DNA of 64,000 bases from Mycolicibacterium doricum (GCF_010728155.1 NZ_AP022605.1:1178001-1242000), one strand, 5' to 3'. Shown: positions 17,298 to 27,611, counted from the stretch's first letter. A program made the numbers and translations. Notes: generated by a model not told the origin, from the sequence alone.

Positions 17298-18173
17298 ATG
17301 TGGGACCACGAAGTCGAGGTCTTGTGCGTGGGTGGTCTCATCGGAGCGCTCGCCAGTGCTGTGGTGGCGGCCGACGAGGGGGTCGACGTGCTCGTCGCCA
17401 CCTCGGCGACCGAGGAGGGGTGGCCCGCCGACCGGGTTGAGGACGACGAGACCCGCGCCTACTTCGCCGCGCTGACCGACGGCCTCGCGGCGGACCCGCG
17501 GCCGACGGCCGATGTGCCGGTGCGTCTCGTCCGCCCCTTGACCGCAGCCGAGCGCCGCAGGAGCCCGCCATTCTACGGCGCTCGGCTGAAGAAATGGACC
17601 GAGCAGTGCCTGCACTCTCCGTATGGGCTCATGCACACCAGGGTCTCCGACTGGCCCATCACCATCATGCGGACCCTCGAGAACCGTCCCGTACAGGTCA
17701 AGACGGTCGGCAGGATCGCGTTGCCCGCCGAAGGCGGTCCGGTGCCACTCGCGACGTGGCTCGACAGTGAGGCCCGCATCCGCGACATCGACGTCGAATT
17801 CGATACCCGCCTGCAGCGAATGGTCTTCGAGGAGGACGCCGTGATCGGTGCTGTGCTGCAGACCGGTCGGGGTCCGTACGCCGTACGAGCTCGGCACGGG
17901 ATCACCCTCGCGCCGTATGTCGGGCATGTCGGGCACACCGTCGCCGATCCCGTGCAGGGTGACGATGAGGCCGAAGTCGCCTTGGTCAGCGAGATCGGCA
18001 GCCGGTTCGCGCGGGTCGAGCTGCTCGCCGCCGCCCCGACCGCCGTCACCCAGCCGGCCACCTGCGCGAGCAGTAACGGGAAGCTCCCGAAGGCGACGCG
18101 CGAGTCCCGGAGGAACCGCGGCGAGCCCAGCCGCTCACGAGAAACGGACGGGCACCCGCCCTTCGGCCAGTAG
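17298..18173 (+). CDS. FAD-binding-like protein (fumarate reductase/ketosteroid dehydrogenase type, degenerate)
   Basis: A 291-aa protein whose N-terminus (VEVLCVGGLIGALASAVVAA) looks like a dinucleotide-binding beta-alpha-beta unit of the FAD-dependent fumarate reductase type. The usual GxGxxG is altered (GGLIGALA), and the C-terminal substrate domain of that family is not evident. ATG 17298 is taken as start because the coding character begins there. The last 39 bp overlap the convergent dcpA gene. No clear catalytic residues can be named; it may be a flavoprotein relative with a regulatory role. Confidence 0.6.
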   Translation: MWDHEVEVLCVGGLIGALASAVVAADEGVDVLVATSATEEGWPADRVEDDETRAYFAALTDGLAADPRPTADVPVRLVRPLTAAERRRSPPFYGARLKKWTEQCLHSPYGLMHTRVSDWPITIMRTLENRPVQVKTVGRIALPAEGGPVPLATWLDSEARIRDIDVEFDTRLQRMVFEEDAVIGAVLQTGRGPYAVRARHGITLAPYVGHVGHTVADPVQGDDEAEVALVSEIGSRFARVELLAAAPTAVTQPATCASSNGKLPKATRESRRNRGEPSRSRETDGHPPFGQ

Positions 18174-19964
18174 CCGCTCCATCTGTGCTCCGGGTACCGG
18201 ACGGGACAGCATGAAGCCCTGGGCCCGGTGGCACCCGTGGCGCAGCAGGGTCTGTGCGGCGGACCCAGTTTCCAGGCCCTCGGCCACCAGTTCGAGGCCG
18301 AACGCGTCCGCGAGCGCGATGATGGCGCGCACGATCGCCAGATCCCCGGCGTTGGAACCGAGATTCTGGACGAAGCTCTTGTCGATCTTCAACGTGTCCA
18401 CGGGAAGCGATTTCAGCAGTGACAACACGCTGTAACCCGTCCCGAAGTCGTCGATCGCGACCTGCACCCCGGCGTCCTTGAGCCCCGCAAGGGTGGCCCG
18501 CGTGGTGTCGATGTCCTGGACGACGACGCTCTCGGTGATCTCCAGGCAGACGGATCCGCGTTCCAGGCCGAAATCGGCCATCACCTGCGCCACCGATTCG
18601 ACGAAGCCCTCGGTCACCAGCTGTACCGGCGAAACGTTGACACGCAGGACGATCCGGCCCGCCACCCCTTTCGACTGCCAGCGGGCGAACTCGGCGCAGG
18701 CATTGCGCAGCACCCACCGTCCGAGTTCACCGGCGAGGTTGATCGACTCCGCTACCCCGATGAATTGATCGGGGCAGAGCAGTCCGCGCGTCGGATGCTG
18801 CCAGCGGACGAGCGCCTCCGTGGCGAGGATCTCCCCGGTGCGGATGTCCACTTCAGGCAGGTAGTGCAGAACCAGGGCGCCGCTGTCGATGACGTTCTGG
18901 AGGTGCAACTCGATGTCGTTGCGCAGCGCGATTTCTTGTGACATCCGTTCATTGAAGACCGAAATACAGTTGCCCCCGGCATTCTTGGCACTCAGCACCG
19001 CCTGGCCCGCCCGGCTTATCAGCTCGGAGGTCGTGTCGCGGCCGGGCACGCCGACGGCCACACCGATGCTGATCGTGCGGGTCAGCATCTCGCTGTCTAT
19101 CGAAACCCGTTGGCGCAGAACGGCCTGCATTTTGTACGCGAGTGTCTCCGCAGCGTCGGCGGTCATCGGCCCAGCCGGCACGACGACGAACTCGTCGCCG
19201 CCGAGGCGGGCGATGAACTTCTCCTCGTCGCCTCGTTGCAGTCGTTCGGCGAGGATTCGGATGAACCAGTCACCGGCGATGTGGCCGAGATAGTCGTTGA
19301 CCGCCTTGAGCCGGTCGAGATCGAAGAAGAGCACCGCCACCGGACCAGGGCGGCCATCTGCCAGCCGGTCGGCGAGATGGCCCAGCAGCGAACGACGGTT
19401 GTGCAGTCCGGTCAGATCGTCGTGGTCGGCGAGGTACCGCAGGCGTTCTTCGGCGGCGATCCGCGCCTGCACCTGGGCGAACAGAGACGCGATTGCGGTG
19501 AGCGCGTTGAGTTCGTTTTGCTGCCAGACGCGCTCGCCGAACTTGACGAAGCCCAGAACGCCTGTCGTGACGTCACCGGATCGCAACGGCACCTCGGCGA
19601 CCGTGGCGGCCCCGCTGCGGCCGCTCGAGTTCGAGGGGTCCAGCCGGAGGATGACGGGTTCACGGAGACCCTCGGTCTGCGCGAACGCCGAATCGGCGTC
19701 GGAGAAGTAGACGACCTTGAGCGGGTCGGTGCCCGCCGCGGCCTCGCGGGGCGGCCACTCGGCGACCAGTTTCGATGCGTGGATGTCATGGTCGTTGTAC
19801 CGCAGGGAGCTTCCATCGACGCCGAAGTACGAGACGAGGTCGCCGAGTACGCGTTCGCTCACCTCCACCGAGGTCGCCGCCGTGACCGCCATCAGGTCTG
19901 TCGCGACCGATGTCACGAGGACCTCGAGGTTCCTCGGCACGGTCATCTCCGTTCCCGGTGTCAT
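18135..19964 (-). CDS. dcpA: Bifunctional GAF-GGDEF-EAL c-di-GMP cyclase/phosphodiesterase
   Basis: A 609-aa protein with a GAF sensor (about 25-175), a GGDEF domain with intact GGDEF at 255-259 (cyclase), and an EAL domain with intact EAL at 384-386 plus the DDFGTGYS loop (phosphodiesterase). No RxxD product-inhibition site precedes GGDEF. This order and length match mycobacterial DcpA (Rv1354c/MSMEG_2196 type), which both makes and breaks cyclic di-GMP. The ATG overlaps the moeY stop (ATGA), so it is the last gene of a three-gene operon. Its 3' end overlaps the convergent flavoprotein-like gene. Confidence 0.92.
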   Translation of the reverse strand: MTPGTEMTVPRNLEVLVTSVATDLMAVTAATSVEVSERVLGDLVSYFGVDGSSLRYNDHDIHASKLVAEWPPREAAAGTDPLKVVYFSDADSAFAQTEGLREPVILRLDPSNSSGRSGAATVAEVPLRSGDVTTGVLGFVKFGERVWQQNELNALTAIASLFAQVQARIAAEERLRYLADHDDLTGLHNRRSLLGHLADRLADGRPGPVAVLFFDLDRLKAVNDYLGHIAGDWFIRILAERLQRGDEEKFIARLGGDEFVVVPAGPMTADAAETLAYKMQAVLRQRVSIDSEMLTRTISIGVAVGVPGRDTTSELISRAGQAVLSAKNAGGNCISVFNERMSQEIALRNDIELHLQNVIDSGALVLHYLPEVDIRTGEILATEALVRWQHPTRGLLCPDQFIGVAESINLAGELGRWVLRNACAEFARWQSKGVAGRIVLRVNVSPVQLVTEGFVESVAQVMADFGLERGSVCLEITESVVVQDIDTTRATLAGLKDAGVQVAIDDFGTGYSVLSLLKSLPVDTLKIDKSFVQNLGSNAGDLAIVRAIIALADAFGLELVAEGLETGSAAQTLLRHGCHRAQGFMLSRPVPGAQMERLLAEGRVPVRFS

Positions 19965-22099
19965 GCCGGTGCTGGTGAACTCAGCCTGCGGCGTCTGCTG
20001 CGCATCGACGGTCGGGGCGCGATGGAGAAGCGTAGGACCAACGCCTCGGACTCCTCTGCGGCGGTACCGGCGAGCGCGCGGAAGCGCCGGCGCAGCTCCC
20101 CGAGCTGACCGGCGAACGCCGGGGAGAGTTCGGCGAGCTCGTGTTCGTCGTGCGCGTACAGGAACACCGGTGACATGGGATGGGTTGCCACACGGTGCTC
20201 TTCGGCGGCGATCCAGACTGCCTCGGTGGCTGAGCCGCCGCGCAGGTAGTCCGGGAGTGTGCGTCCGGTGACGGTGACGACACCCAGCGCGGCGCTGGAC
20301 CTCAGACGGTCATAGGTGTCATCGCCCAGCGCCGACCCCGCCTCCCACCGGGCCAGATTGGCCATTACCTCACTCCGCCGCAGGATGTCGAGCTTCACCA
20401 TGTCTGTCGCTCCCAGCTCCAACGTGCGCACGTCGATGCCCGAGTCGGGTGCAGGATCCCCGGGCCAGCGCAGCTCCGAGAACATCTCCGAGTGCAGGCG
20501 TGGCGTGAGATACCGGATGCGGTCGGTCGCCGCGAGGATCTCCGCGGCCTCGGCGATGTCTCGGGCGTCGGTCAGCATCGTCAGGCGGCCGCCTTCGGCC
20601 TGCGCCGCGGCGGTCAGCGCATCGACTTCCGCCGCACCGATTGGAGTGCCGGATCCATGATGTCGGTTGGTCTGCCGACACAACATCGCAGGGTAAAGAC
20701 GCGCCAGATCCGCGTCCACGGACTGCCCGAGCTGAACGACGGCCCGCAGGGGTGTGCGCTCATCGCCGCGCTCGAGGCGAACGTCACCGGCACGCTGATG
20801 GGCCGCCGCGGCGATCCGCGCGTTGAGGACCGCTGCACCCAGTGCGACGGCGCTGCCTCGGTACGCGACATCCATGGCGGTGGTGGCCTCGGGGACCACC
20901 CACAGGTGCACGGCGTCGGGTTGCAGTTCGATGTGCCACGGCTGCGAATTGCCGCCCGATGGTGCCCGCACTGCAGCCGCGGCGACCTTCTCGGCGACGG
21001 AGTGGGCCTGCGGGTCAGTGGCCGCGTCGTCGTCGATGTCGTCGATGTCGTCGACGGTCGAGGACCCGAGCGGGTCCTCGACGCGGTCGAGGAGTGCGGT
21101 GGCATCGATGCGAACCCGGCCCGAGGACAGCGGCTCGCCGAGACCGATGCGGCGTACCGCCTCGGTGACGGCGGTGGCTCCCAGCGCCACTTCACCGGCG
21201 AGCTGCGGCCATGTCGTCAGGCTCGTGCCGACTTCCACCAACGACGCGGCCATGCGTGGCGACAGCGCGTTCGCGTCGAGGATCCGCAGGACGTAGGGAA
21301 CCTTGTCCTTGCTCGTCAGCCCCGACAGAGCTGCTGAGTCGATGTCGCCCAGCAGTCCGTGCAGGAGCGGCCGGGATGCGTCGACGTCGAAGCGCTCGAT
21401 GTCGAGCAGGCCGCGATCGCTGGTCGCCATCAGAACCGGGATGAGACGCGCACGGGCGTGCTCGCGGACCAGGACCTTCACATCGAGGGAATCGCACTCC
21501 TCAACCACCACGTCCAGTCCGTCGAGGAACGTCTCGACGGTGTCGGGCGTGACACCCTCGGTCATCACCTGCACCGGGAGGTAGGGGTCGAGTTCGGCGA
21601 TCCGCCGGGCGGCGACCACGGCCTTGTTCACTCCGACGTCCATCAGGCTCGCGGGTACCCGATTGAGGTTGGAGACCTCAAGTGCGTCGAAGTCGGCGAG
21701 CCGCAGTTCGCCGCAGACTCCCTGCGCAGCGAGCGTGTGCGCCACAGCGTGGCCGACGCTGAGGCCGATGACGCCGACCCGCAACCGACCGAGTCGCTGC
21801 TGTTCTCCGGCGGAGATCAGATTCCGGTTGCGGTCGAGCCGGAGTCGACGGTGGGCGCGAGGGCCGAGCACGCTGACGACCGTGCGCCGCCACGGGAAGT
21901 ACGCCCATCGAGTCGGCTCACTGGTCAGATCGGCCTCCGCGGGCGGACGCAGTTCGGCCAGCGCCAAGTGGAGTTCCGCGGCTCGGTCGACGAAGTCGAT
22001 CCCGGAATCGGACCGCAGCCTCGCGAGTACGTCATGATCCTCGGTGTCGGTGAGGACCGTGGCGGTATGGACAGTCGGGTCGGCGACGAATCGTGCCAT
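19961..22099 (-). CDS. moeY: MoeY-like ThiF/E1-nitroreductase fusion protein
   Basis: A 712-aa fusion. Residues about 85-330 form a ThiF/E1-like adenylating domain (RLRVGVIGLSVGHAVAHTLA, then LADFDALEVSNLNR). Residues about 375-640 form a nitroreductase-like flavin domain beginning AAVRAPSGGNSQPWHIEL, with APSGGNSQPW as the FMN-contact signature. It corresponds to Rv1355c (annotated MoeY), and the gene order moeY-dcpA is the same as in M. tuberculosis. The start at 22099 overlaps the stop of the upstream gene. Molybdopterin synthesis was the old guess for this family; the fusion instead suggests activation of a carboxylate followed by flavin-dependent oxidation or reduction (inference). Confidence 0.82.
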   Translation of the reverse strand: MARFVADPTVHTATVLTDTEDHDVLARLRSDSGIDFVDRAAELHLALAELRPPAEADLTSEPTRWAYFPWRRTVVSVLGPRAHRRLRLDRNRNLISAGEQQRLGRLRVGVIGLSVGHAVAHTLAAQGVCGELRLADFDALEVSNLNRVPASLMDVGVNKAVVAARRIAELDPYLPVQVMTEGVTPDTVETFLDGLDVVVEECDSLDVKVLVREHARARLIPVLMATSDRGLLDIERFDVDASRPLLHGLLGDIDSAALSGLTSKDKVPYVLRILDANALSPRMAASLVEVGTSLTTWPQLAGEVALGATAVTEAVRRIGLGEPLSSGRVRIDATALLDRVEDPLGSSTVDDIDDIDDDAATDPQAHSVAEKVAAAAVRAPSGGNSQPWHIELQPDAVHLWVVPEATTAMDVAYRGSAVALGAAVLNARIAAAAHQRAGDVRLERGDERTPLRAVVQLGQSVDADLARLYPAMLCRQTNRHHGSGTPIGAAEVDALTAAAQAEGGRLTMLTDARDIAEAAEILAATDRIRYLTPRLHSEMFSELRWPGDPAPDSGIDVRTLELGATDMVKLDILRRSEVMANLARWEAGSALGDDTYDRLRSSAALGVVTVTGRTLPDYLRGGSATEAVWIAAEEHRVATHPMSPVFLYAHDEHELAELSPAFAGQLGELRRRFRALAGTAAEESEALVLRFSIAPRPSMRSRRRRLSSPAPA

Positions 22100-22848
22100 C
22101 AGCCCATCGCCGCCGCGGCCACAGGTTCGCCGACCCTGTCGAGTTGTGTCGTCACCTGCCGGGTTTCCGCGAAGAACGTCGAAACCTGGTTGGGATCTGC
22201 GTGATTGGCGAAAGTACGCCTGTCCCACCACATCATCTTGGTCTGATAACGGGCGTCCGGATATGGAGTCGCGGGGATCTTGGCGGCAAGCACACCGCCA
22301 GAGGACAACCAGCGATTGAGGACATATGCCGCCGCCGTCGCGACTGCGAATTGCGCGTCGAGCAGAAGCAGCGAATGCAGCGGCACACGAGCCAGGACGT
22401 CGGTGAGCGCACGGCTCTGTTCCGGGTCGTCGCTCACCCATGCCGATTTGATCTCCACCACGCCGAAAGGAAGGCGATCGCCGACCATTTTGCGCACCGC
22501 GGCCAACCCGGGTTGACCGTCCCACTCGACCACGGCGTGGCATTCGTCGACTTCGGTGTAGGGGCCCTTGGCGCGGACCCCACCGACCACCTGCCCGGCG
22601 TCGTTGATGCCGACGCAGAACAACGCGGTGTCGTCCCCCCGCTCGAGCGCGCCGCTGTCGAGTGCATTCTCCACTCCGTGCTTGTGGTAGCTGAGCTGCG
22701 CGCCGCGAACATAGTCGGCCCAGAGCTCCGGCTCGGCGAAGGGCTGTGCCAAGACGACCGTGCATCGACTTGTGGCATCGAACCAGGTGGGGCTTCGGTC
22801 CAGTTCCACAAGCCCGTGGGTTGAGGTGTCTCGCTGGGCAACAGGCAT
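22099..22848 (-). CDS. Unrecognised protein, first gene of the moeY-dcpA operon
   Basis: A 249-aa soluble protein without a named family that I can identify. The pattern VVLAQPFAEPELWADYVRGA, FCVGINDAGQVVGGVRAKGP and HAVVEWDGQPGL is compatible with a GNAT/autoinducer-synthase-like fold. The ATG at 22848 follows GAAGGACGG, and the frame is open to 23484 but with no coding character there. The stop overlaps the moeY start, so the two are translationally coupled. The position corresponds to Rv1356c in M. tuberculosis. Confidence 0.65.
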   Translation of the reverse strand: MPVAQRDTSTHGLVELDRSPTWFDATSRCTVVLAQPFAEPELWADYVRGAQLSYHKHGVENALDSGALERGDDTALFCVGINDAGQVVGGVRAKGPYTEVDECHAVVEWDGQPGLAAVRKMVGDRLPFGVVEIKSAWVSDDPEQSRALTDVLARVPLHSLLLLDAQFAVATAAAYVLNRWLSSGGVLAAKIPATPYPDARYQTKMMWWDRRTFANHADPNQVSTFFAETRQVTTQLDRVGEPVAAAAMG

Positions 22849-23831
22849 AGGTGTCCGTCCTTCGGGTAGCCGCCCAGGGAAGCGGCGGCTGATCATGGTG
22901 CGCGTCTCGCGGTGTTGCGAATACGCGAACTTGAGTATCCCGCTCACAGTGGGTTTCATTCCAGCTAGCGAGAAAAACTTGTCCAGTATTGCGTTATGGG
23001 TACTGCCCTCCCATCGCCATTCGTACACGCAACTGCAATTATGGCAATCGCCTTTATGCCGGTCTCCGCAGGTTGTTTGTCCCGCGGCCGTTTTCGGCGA
23101 ACTTTGCGATTGCATCCAGTGCCACTCCTGTGTGCTCAACCCCCGAGCGGGCTTTCTCGCTGTTTGCTTGCTGTTTGCCACCGAGCCAAGTTGTGAGGCT
23201 CGTCGCGCCCGCGCACCGGTGGGCTGCGGACCGGCGAGGTGTGCGGGTCGCGGCCGGCGATTGCGCGGCGGTGGCGGCGGTATGCCCGTCCATGCGAACG
23301 TGATCGCGGAGCGGGGGATGCCATCGCCTGCGCCGACGCACCGGGGTTGCTCGGAGACGACCGAACCGGGGTCTGTCGTCGGCGGCCTTCCACCGCCGTA
23401 ACGGCGGGGAAGCCGACGGCCGATCGGCGCCGACGCAGCCGCTTCCGGCGAAACCTGGACGGTGGTGTTGCTTGCGTCCGGCAATACCCCTAGATTGCTA
23501 GTGGGATGCCGAACTATAACCGCCGGATTCCTCGTCGTCCGCGATTGTGTCCGCGAACCAGGCGACTGGCACCTCTAGGCCGTCGTCGGCAACCCGATAC
23601 AGATGTCGAGACGCCTACCGTAGTTCTGCGTTTGCATTATTGATTTTCGATCTGCTCCACAATGGACAAGTCACGCTCGAACCGGTGCGAATGAGCGTAA
23701 TTCTGGCAAATTCGCAACTCGGATTCTTCATGCGGTGGGCCGTCCGGCGGCGCGCCCGGCATCGGTCGGCGGGGTAGAGAACCGTAGGGTGCGAAGGGTC
23801 GGTGGCGCGCCGGCGCCGGAGAGGAGAACCC
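22849..23831. other. Long intergenic region without recognisable genes
   Basis: About 980 bases between two divergent genes. Open frames here lack coding character and known motifs. Parts are visibly less GC-rich than the surroundings (for example 22960-23060 and 23620-23720). One small hairpin, CCGCCG-TAA-CGGCGG, is visible near 23394. No tRNA, riboswitch or operator was recognised. It must contain the promoters of the moeY operon and of the MaoC gene. Confidence 0.5.
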
Positions 23832-24284
23832 GTGAAGACCTTCAATGGACTCGACGAGCTCGCGGCTGCAGAGGGCACCTCACTGGGCCCGACCGAATGG
23901 CTCGAGATCACTCAGGACCGGGTGAACCTTTTCGCCGACGCCACCGACGACCACCAGTGGATTCACGTCGATCCTGAGAAGGCGGCGCAGGGACCGTTCG
24001 GCGGCACCATCGCGCACGGGCTGTTGACGCTGTCGCTGCTGCCTCACTTCAGTCACCAGCTGTACACGGTCGGCGGCATCGCGATGGCGGTCAACTATGG
24101 CTACAACAAAGTTCGCTTCATCAGCCCGGTGAAGGTGGGGGCGCGCCTGCGGGCCCGCGGGGAGATCAGCAAGGTGGACCGACTCGACGGCGCGGTCCAG
24201 GCGATGACGACGATCACCGTGGAGATCGAGGGAGCGGAGAAGCCGGCCGCCGTCGCGGAGTCGATCGTGCGCTTCATCGGCTGA
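23832..24284 (+). CDS. MaoC-like (R)-specific enoyl-CoA hydratase
   Basis: A 150-aa hot-dog-fold hydratase that adds water to trans-2-enoyl-CoA. The catalytic signature DATDDHQWIHVDPEKAAQGPFGGTIAHG (split: DDHQWIHVD, GPFGGTIAHG) gives the Asp/His dyad. GTG 23832 is chosen because GAGGAGAA lies 5 bases upstream. It precedes a convergent acyl-CoA dehydrogenase gene and a lipid-catabolism block. It resembles Rv0130-type hydratases. Confidence 0.9.
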   Translation: MKTFNGLDELAAAEGTSLGPTEWLEITQDRVNLFADATDDHQWIHVDPEKAAQGPFGGTIAHGLLTLSLLPHFSHQLYTVGGIAMAVNYGYNKVRFISPVKVGARLRARGEISKVDRLDGAVQAMTTITVEIEGAEKPAAVAESIVRFIG

Positions 24285-24367
24285 CCCTGGTTCGACATCT
24301 GTCAGACGTCGCTGACGCGCGTCATTCCGCGTGGCCGGTTAGTGCGCCACGGGTAGGGGCACCGCTG

Positions 24368-25534
24368 TCAGTTCGCCGCCCGCTGAGCGGCCTTGACCAG
24401 TCCGCCACCGATGATCAGGCGCTGTATCTCACTGGTGCCTTCGTACAGCCGTAACAGCCGAACGTCGCGGTATATCCGCTCCACAGGAACCTCCCGCATG
24501 TACCCACTTCCTCCGTGGATCTGTACCGCCAGATCGGCGACCTGACCGGCCATCTCGGTGCAGAACACCTTCGCCGCCGACGGTGCGATACGGCGGTCCT
24601 CTCCAGTGACCCACATCCGAGCGGCGTCGCGGACCAAAGCACGGCCCGCCATGACGCCGGTCTGCTGGTCGGCCAGCATCGCCTGCACCAATTGGAAATT
24701 GCCGATCGGCTGACCACCCTGGGTCGCGGTGGCGGCATAGGCGACGGATTCCTCGAGCGCGCGTTGGGCGGCTCCAACGGCCAGCGCGGCGATGTGTACG
24801 CGGCCGCGCGCCAACGACGTCAGCGCCGAGCGGTACCCGAGGTCCTCGCTGCCGCCTACGAGCGCTGCGTTCGGCACGCGGACGTCGGTGAAGTTCACAT
24901 CGGCGGTCCAGGCTCCCTCCTGACCCATCTTGGCGTCCTTGACGCCGACCTCGACACCCGCGGAGTCGGCGGACACCAGGAACACCGCGATCCCGGTGCC
25001 GTTGTCGTCGGCAGGCCGGGTGCGAGCGAAGACGACGAACAGGTTCGCCGTCGGGGCGTTGGTGATGAAGCGTTTGTGGCCGGTGATGATCCAGTCGGTC
25101 CCGTCGCGCACAGCCTTGGTGCGGAGTCCGGCGGGATTGGATCCGGCGCCCGGTTCGGTAAGGGCGAACGATGCGACGACGTCACCGGAGGCGATTCCTT
25201 CGAGCCACTGCTTCTTCTGCTCGTCGGTACCGAAGCCGACCAGCACCTGTCCGGCGATGCCGTTGTTGGTGCCGAACATCGACCGCAGCGCCAGCGACGT
25301 GTAGCCGAACTCCATGGCCATTTCGACGTCCTGGGGCAGATCCAGCCCGAGTCCGCCCCATTCCTGCGGAATGGCGTAGCCGAACAGCCCCATCTTCTTG
25401 GCCTGTTCCCGCAGGTCGTCGGGGACCTTGTCCTCGGCGAGGATCTCGGGCTCTCGCGGCACCACCGCGGTCCGGATGAAACGCCGCGTCTGTGCGAGGA
25501 CCTCACGGAAGTCCTCGTCACTGACTTCGCTCAT
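24368..25534 (-). CDS. Acyl-CoA dehydrogenase
   Basis: A 388-aa FAD-dependent acyl-CoA dehydrogenase that introduces the alpha-beta double bond. Typical segments are [63 protein letters not shown] and [14 protein letters not shown] Glu-containing YEGTSE marks the usual catalytic loop. It is divergent from the SDR gene at 25657 with about 120 bp between starts, so a shared promoter region is likely, possibly under the GntR regulator at 28812. Confidence 0.93.
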   Translation of the reverse strand: MSEVSDEDFREVLAQTRRFIRTAVVPREPEILAEDKVPDDLREQAKKMGLFGYAIPQEWGGLGLDLPQDVEMAMEFGYTSLALRSMFGTNNGIAGQVLVGFGTDEQKKQWLEGIASGDVVASFALTEPGAGSNPAGLRTKAVRDGTDWIITGHKRFITNAPTANLFVVFARTRPADDNGTGIAVFLVSADSAGVEVGVKDAKMGQEGAWTADVNFTDVRVPNAALVGGSEDLGYRSALTSLARGRVHIAALAVGAAQRALEESVAYAATATQGGQPIGNFQLVQAMLADQQTGVMAGRALVRDAARMWVTGEDRRIAPSAAKVFCTEMAGQVADLAVQIHGGSGYMREVPVERIYRDVRLLRLYEGTSEIQRLIIGGGLVKAAQRAAN

Positions 25535-25656
25535 CGACGACCTCCAGTCGCAGTCGGCGTCCCATAGGCGGGCGGGCGGCCGGCCAACATCGTATAAGAA
25601 ATACGATGTCCCGAGTGGGCCCCTCGGAGGCCCCGACGAGTCAGGTAGGTGATCGA

Positions 25657-26397
25657 GTGTCGTTGCTGACCGGACAGGCCGCGGTGGTCACGGGCGGTGC
25701 GCAGGGACTGGGCTTCGCGATCGCGGAGCGCTTCGTGTCGGAGGGGGCGCGGGTGGTGCTCGGCGACCTCCACCTCGATGCCACCGAGGCCGCGGCCGAG
25801 CGCCTCGGCGGAGCCAAGGTGGCCACCGCGGTCCGCTGCGACGTCACCCGGGCCGACGAGGTGGAGGCGCTGGTGGCCGCGGCGGTGGAACGCTTCGGCG
25901 GCCTCGACGTCATGGTGAACAACGCGGGGATCACCCGCGACGCGACTCTTCGCAAGATGACCGAGGAACAATTCGACCAGGTGATCGCCGTGCATCTCAA
26001 GGGCACCTGGAACGGGCTGAAGTCCGCGGCGGCGATCATGCGAGAGAGCAGGCGCGGCGCGATCGTGAACATGTCGTCCATCTCGGGCAAGGTCGGGCTG
26101 GTCGGACAGACCAACTACTCGGCGGCCAAGGCTGGGATCGTCGGGATGACGAAGGCGGCCGCGAAGGAACTCGCGCACCTGGGGGTGCGGGTCAACGCGA
26201 TCCAGCCCGGCCTCATCCGGTCGGCGATGACAGAGGCGATGCCGCAGCACATCTGGGATCAGAAGCTCGCCGAGGTGCCGATGGGCCGAGCCGGCGACCC
26301 GTCCGAGGTCGCCAAGGTGGCGCTCTTCCTCGCCTCGAACCTGTCGTCGTACATGACCGGCACCGTGCTGGAAGTCACCGGCGGACGGCACATCTGA
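25657..26397 (+). CDS. SDR-family dehydrogenase (FabG-like 3-oxoacyl reductase / 3-hydroxyacyl-CoA dehydrogenase)
   Basis: A 246-aa classical [11 protein letters not shown] cofactor loop near residue 12, NNAG, the catalytic Ser in SSISGKVG, and YSAAK. GTG 25657 is preferred over the open frame to 25606 because AGGTAGGTGATC precedes it and family proteins begin right before the cofactor strand. Its stop overlaps the thiolase start (TGATG). In this operon it probably oxidises 3-hydroxyacyl-CoA. Confidence 0.88.
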   Translation: MSLLTGQAAVVTGGAQGLGFAIAERFVSEGARVVLGDLHLDATEAAAERLGGAKVATAVRCDVTRADEVEALVAAAVERFGGLDVMVNNAGITRDATLRKMTEEQFDQVIAVHLKGTWNGLKSAAAIMRESRRGAIVNMSSISGKVGLVGQTNYSAAKAGIVGMTKAAAKELAHLGVRVNAIQPGLIRSAMTEAMPQHIWDQKLAEVPMGRAGDPSEVAKVALFLASNLSSYMTGTVLEVTGGRHI

Positions 26398-27611
26398 TGC
26401 GTGACACCGTCATCTGCGAACCGGTCCGCACCCCGATCGGGCGGTACGGCGGCATGTTCAAGGACCTCTCCGCGGTCGAGCTCGCGGTGGCCGCACTCAC
26501 GGGCCTGCTCAGCCGCACGGGGATCGATCCCGCTGTGGTCGACGACGTCGTCCTCGGGCATTGCTATCCCAGCAGCGAGGCACCCGCCATCGGGCGGGTG
26601 GTGGCCTTGGATTCCGGACTCCCGGTGACCGTGCCCGGTATGCAGGTGGACCGCCGCTGCGGATCCGGGTTGCAGTCGGTGTTGCAGGCCTGCCTGCAGG
26701 TCGGCAGCGGCAACAACGAGCTGGTGGTCGCCGGCGGCGCGGAGAGCATGAGCAACGTGGTGTTCTACTCGACCGACATGCGTTGGGGAGGCGCACGCGG
26801 TGGGGTCGCCGTGCACGACGCGCTGGCGCGCGGACGCACCACGGCCGGCGGCAAGAACTACCCCGTGCCGGGCGGGATGCTGGAGACCGCCGAGAACCTG
26901 CGCCGCCAGTACGGCATTTCCAGAACGGAACAGGACGAGCTGGCGGTCGCCTCGCACCAGCGGGCGGTCGCCGCGCAGAAGAACGGCGTCTTCGCCGAAG
27001 AGATCATCCCGGTAACCGTGCGCACCAGCCATGGTGAGGACGTCCTAGCCACCGACGAGCATCCGCGGGCTGACACGTCGATAGAGACGCTCGGGCGCCT
27101 GAAACCGATTCTGGCGGAACAGGATCCGGAGTCGACGGTGACCGCGGGCAACGCCAGCGGTCAGAACGACGCCGCGTCGATGTGCGTGGTCACCACACCG
27201 GAGAAGGCCGCCGAACTCGGCCTCACCCCGGTGGTGCGACTGGTGTCGTGGGGCCTGGCCGGGGTGGGGCCGAACGTCATGGGCATCGGTCCGGTCCCGG
27301 CCACCGAAGCCGCGTTGCACAGAGCGGGTCTCGACTTGGCCCACATCGATCTCATCGAATTGAACGAGGCTTTCGCCAGCCAGGCGCTCGCCGTCATGCG
27401 GGAGTGGAGGTTCACCGCCGCCGACACGGAACGCACCAACGTGCACGGGTCGGGGATCTCCCTGGGACACCCGGTCGGAGCGACCGGCGGGCGCATGTTG
27501 GCCACCCTCGCCCGCGAACTGACCCGCCGGCAGGGCCGCTACGGGCTGATCACCATGTGCATCGGCGGCGGCCAGGGGTTGGCCGCGGTCTTCGAGCGGG
27601 TGGCGGCATGA
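26397..27611 (+). CDS. Acetyl-CoA C-acyltransferase (thiolase)
   Basis: A 404-aa thiolase that cleaves 3-ketoacyl-CoA. The nucleophilic Cys is in DRRCGSGLQSV (about residue 87), the catalytic His in GSGISLGHPVGATGGR, and the second Cys in TMCIGGGQGLA. It is coupled to the SDR gene upstream and, by an ATGA overlap, to the acyl-CoA dehydrogenase gene downstream, so the operon encodes successive beta-oxidation steps. Confidence 0.94.
   Translation: MRDTVICEPVRTPIGRYGGMFKDLSAVELAVAALTGLLSRTGIDPAVVDDVVLGHCYPSSEAPAIGRVVALDSGLPVTVPGMQVDRRCGSGLQSVLQACLQVGSGNNELVVAGGAESMSNVVFYSTDMRWGGARGGVAVHDALARGRTTAGGKNYPVPGGMLETAENLRRQYGISRTEQDELAVASHQRAVAAQKNGVFAEEIIPVTVRTSHGEDVLATDEHPRADTSIETLGRLKPILAEQDPESTVTAGNASGQNDAASMCVVTTPEKAAELGLTPVVRLVSWGLAGVGPNVMGIGPVPATEAALHRAGLDLAHIDLIELNEAFASQALAVMREWRFTAADTERTNVHGSGISLGHPVGATGGRMLATLARELTRRQGRYGLITMCIGGGQGLAAVFERVAA

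Noticed and set aside
22849..23484. 5' extension of the 249-aa gene by 212 codons
   Set aside because: The open frame exists, but the composition is non-coding and a good ribosome site precedes ATG 22848.
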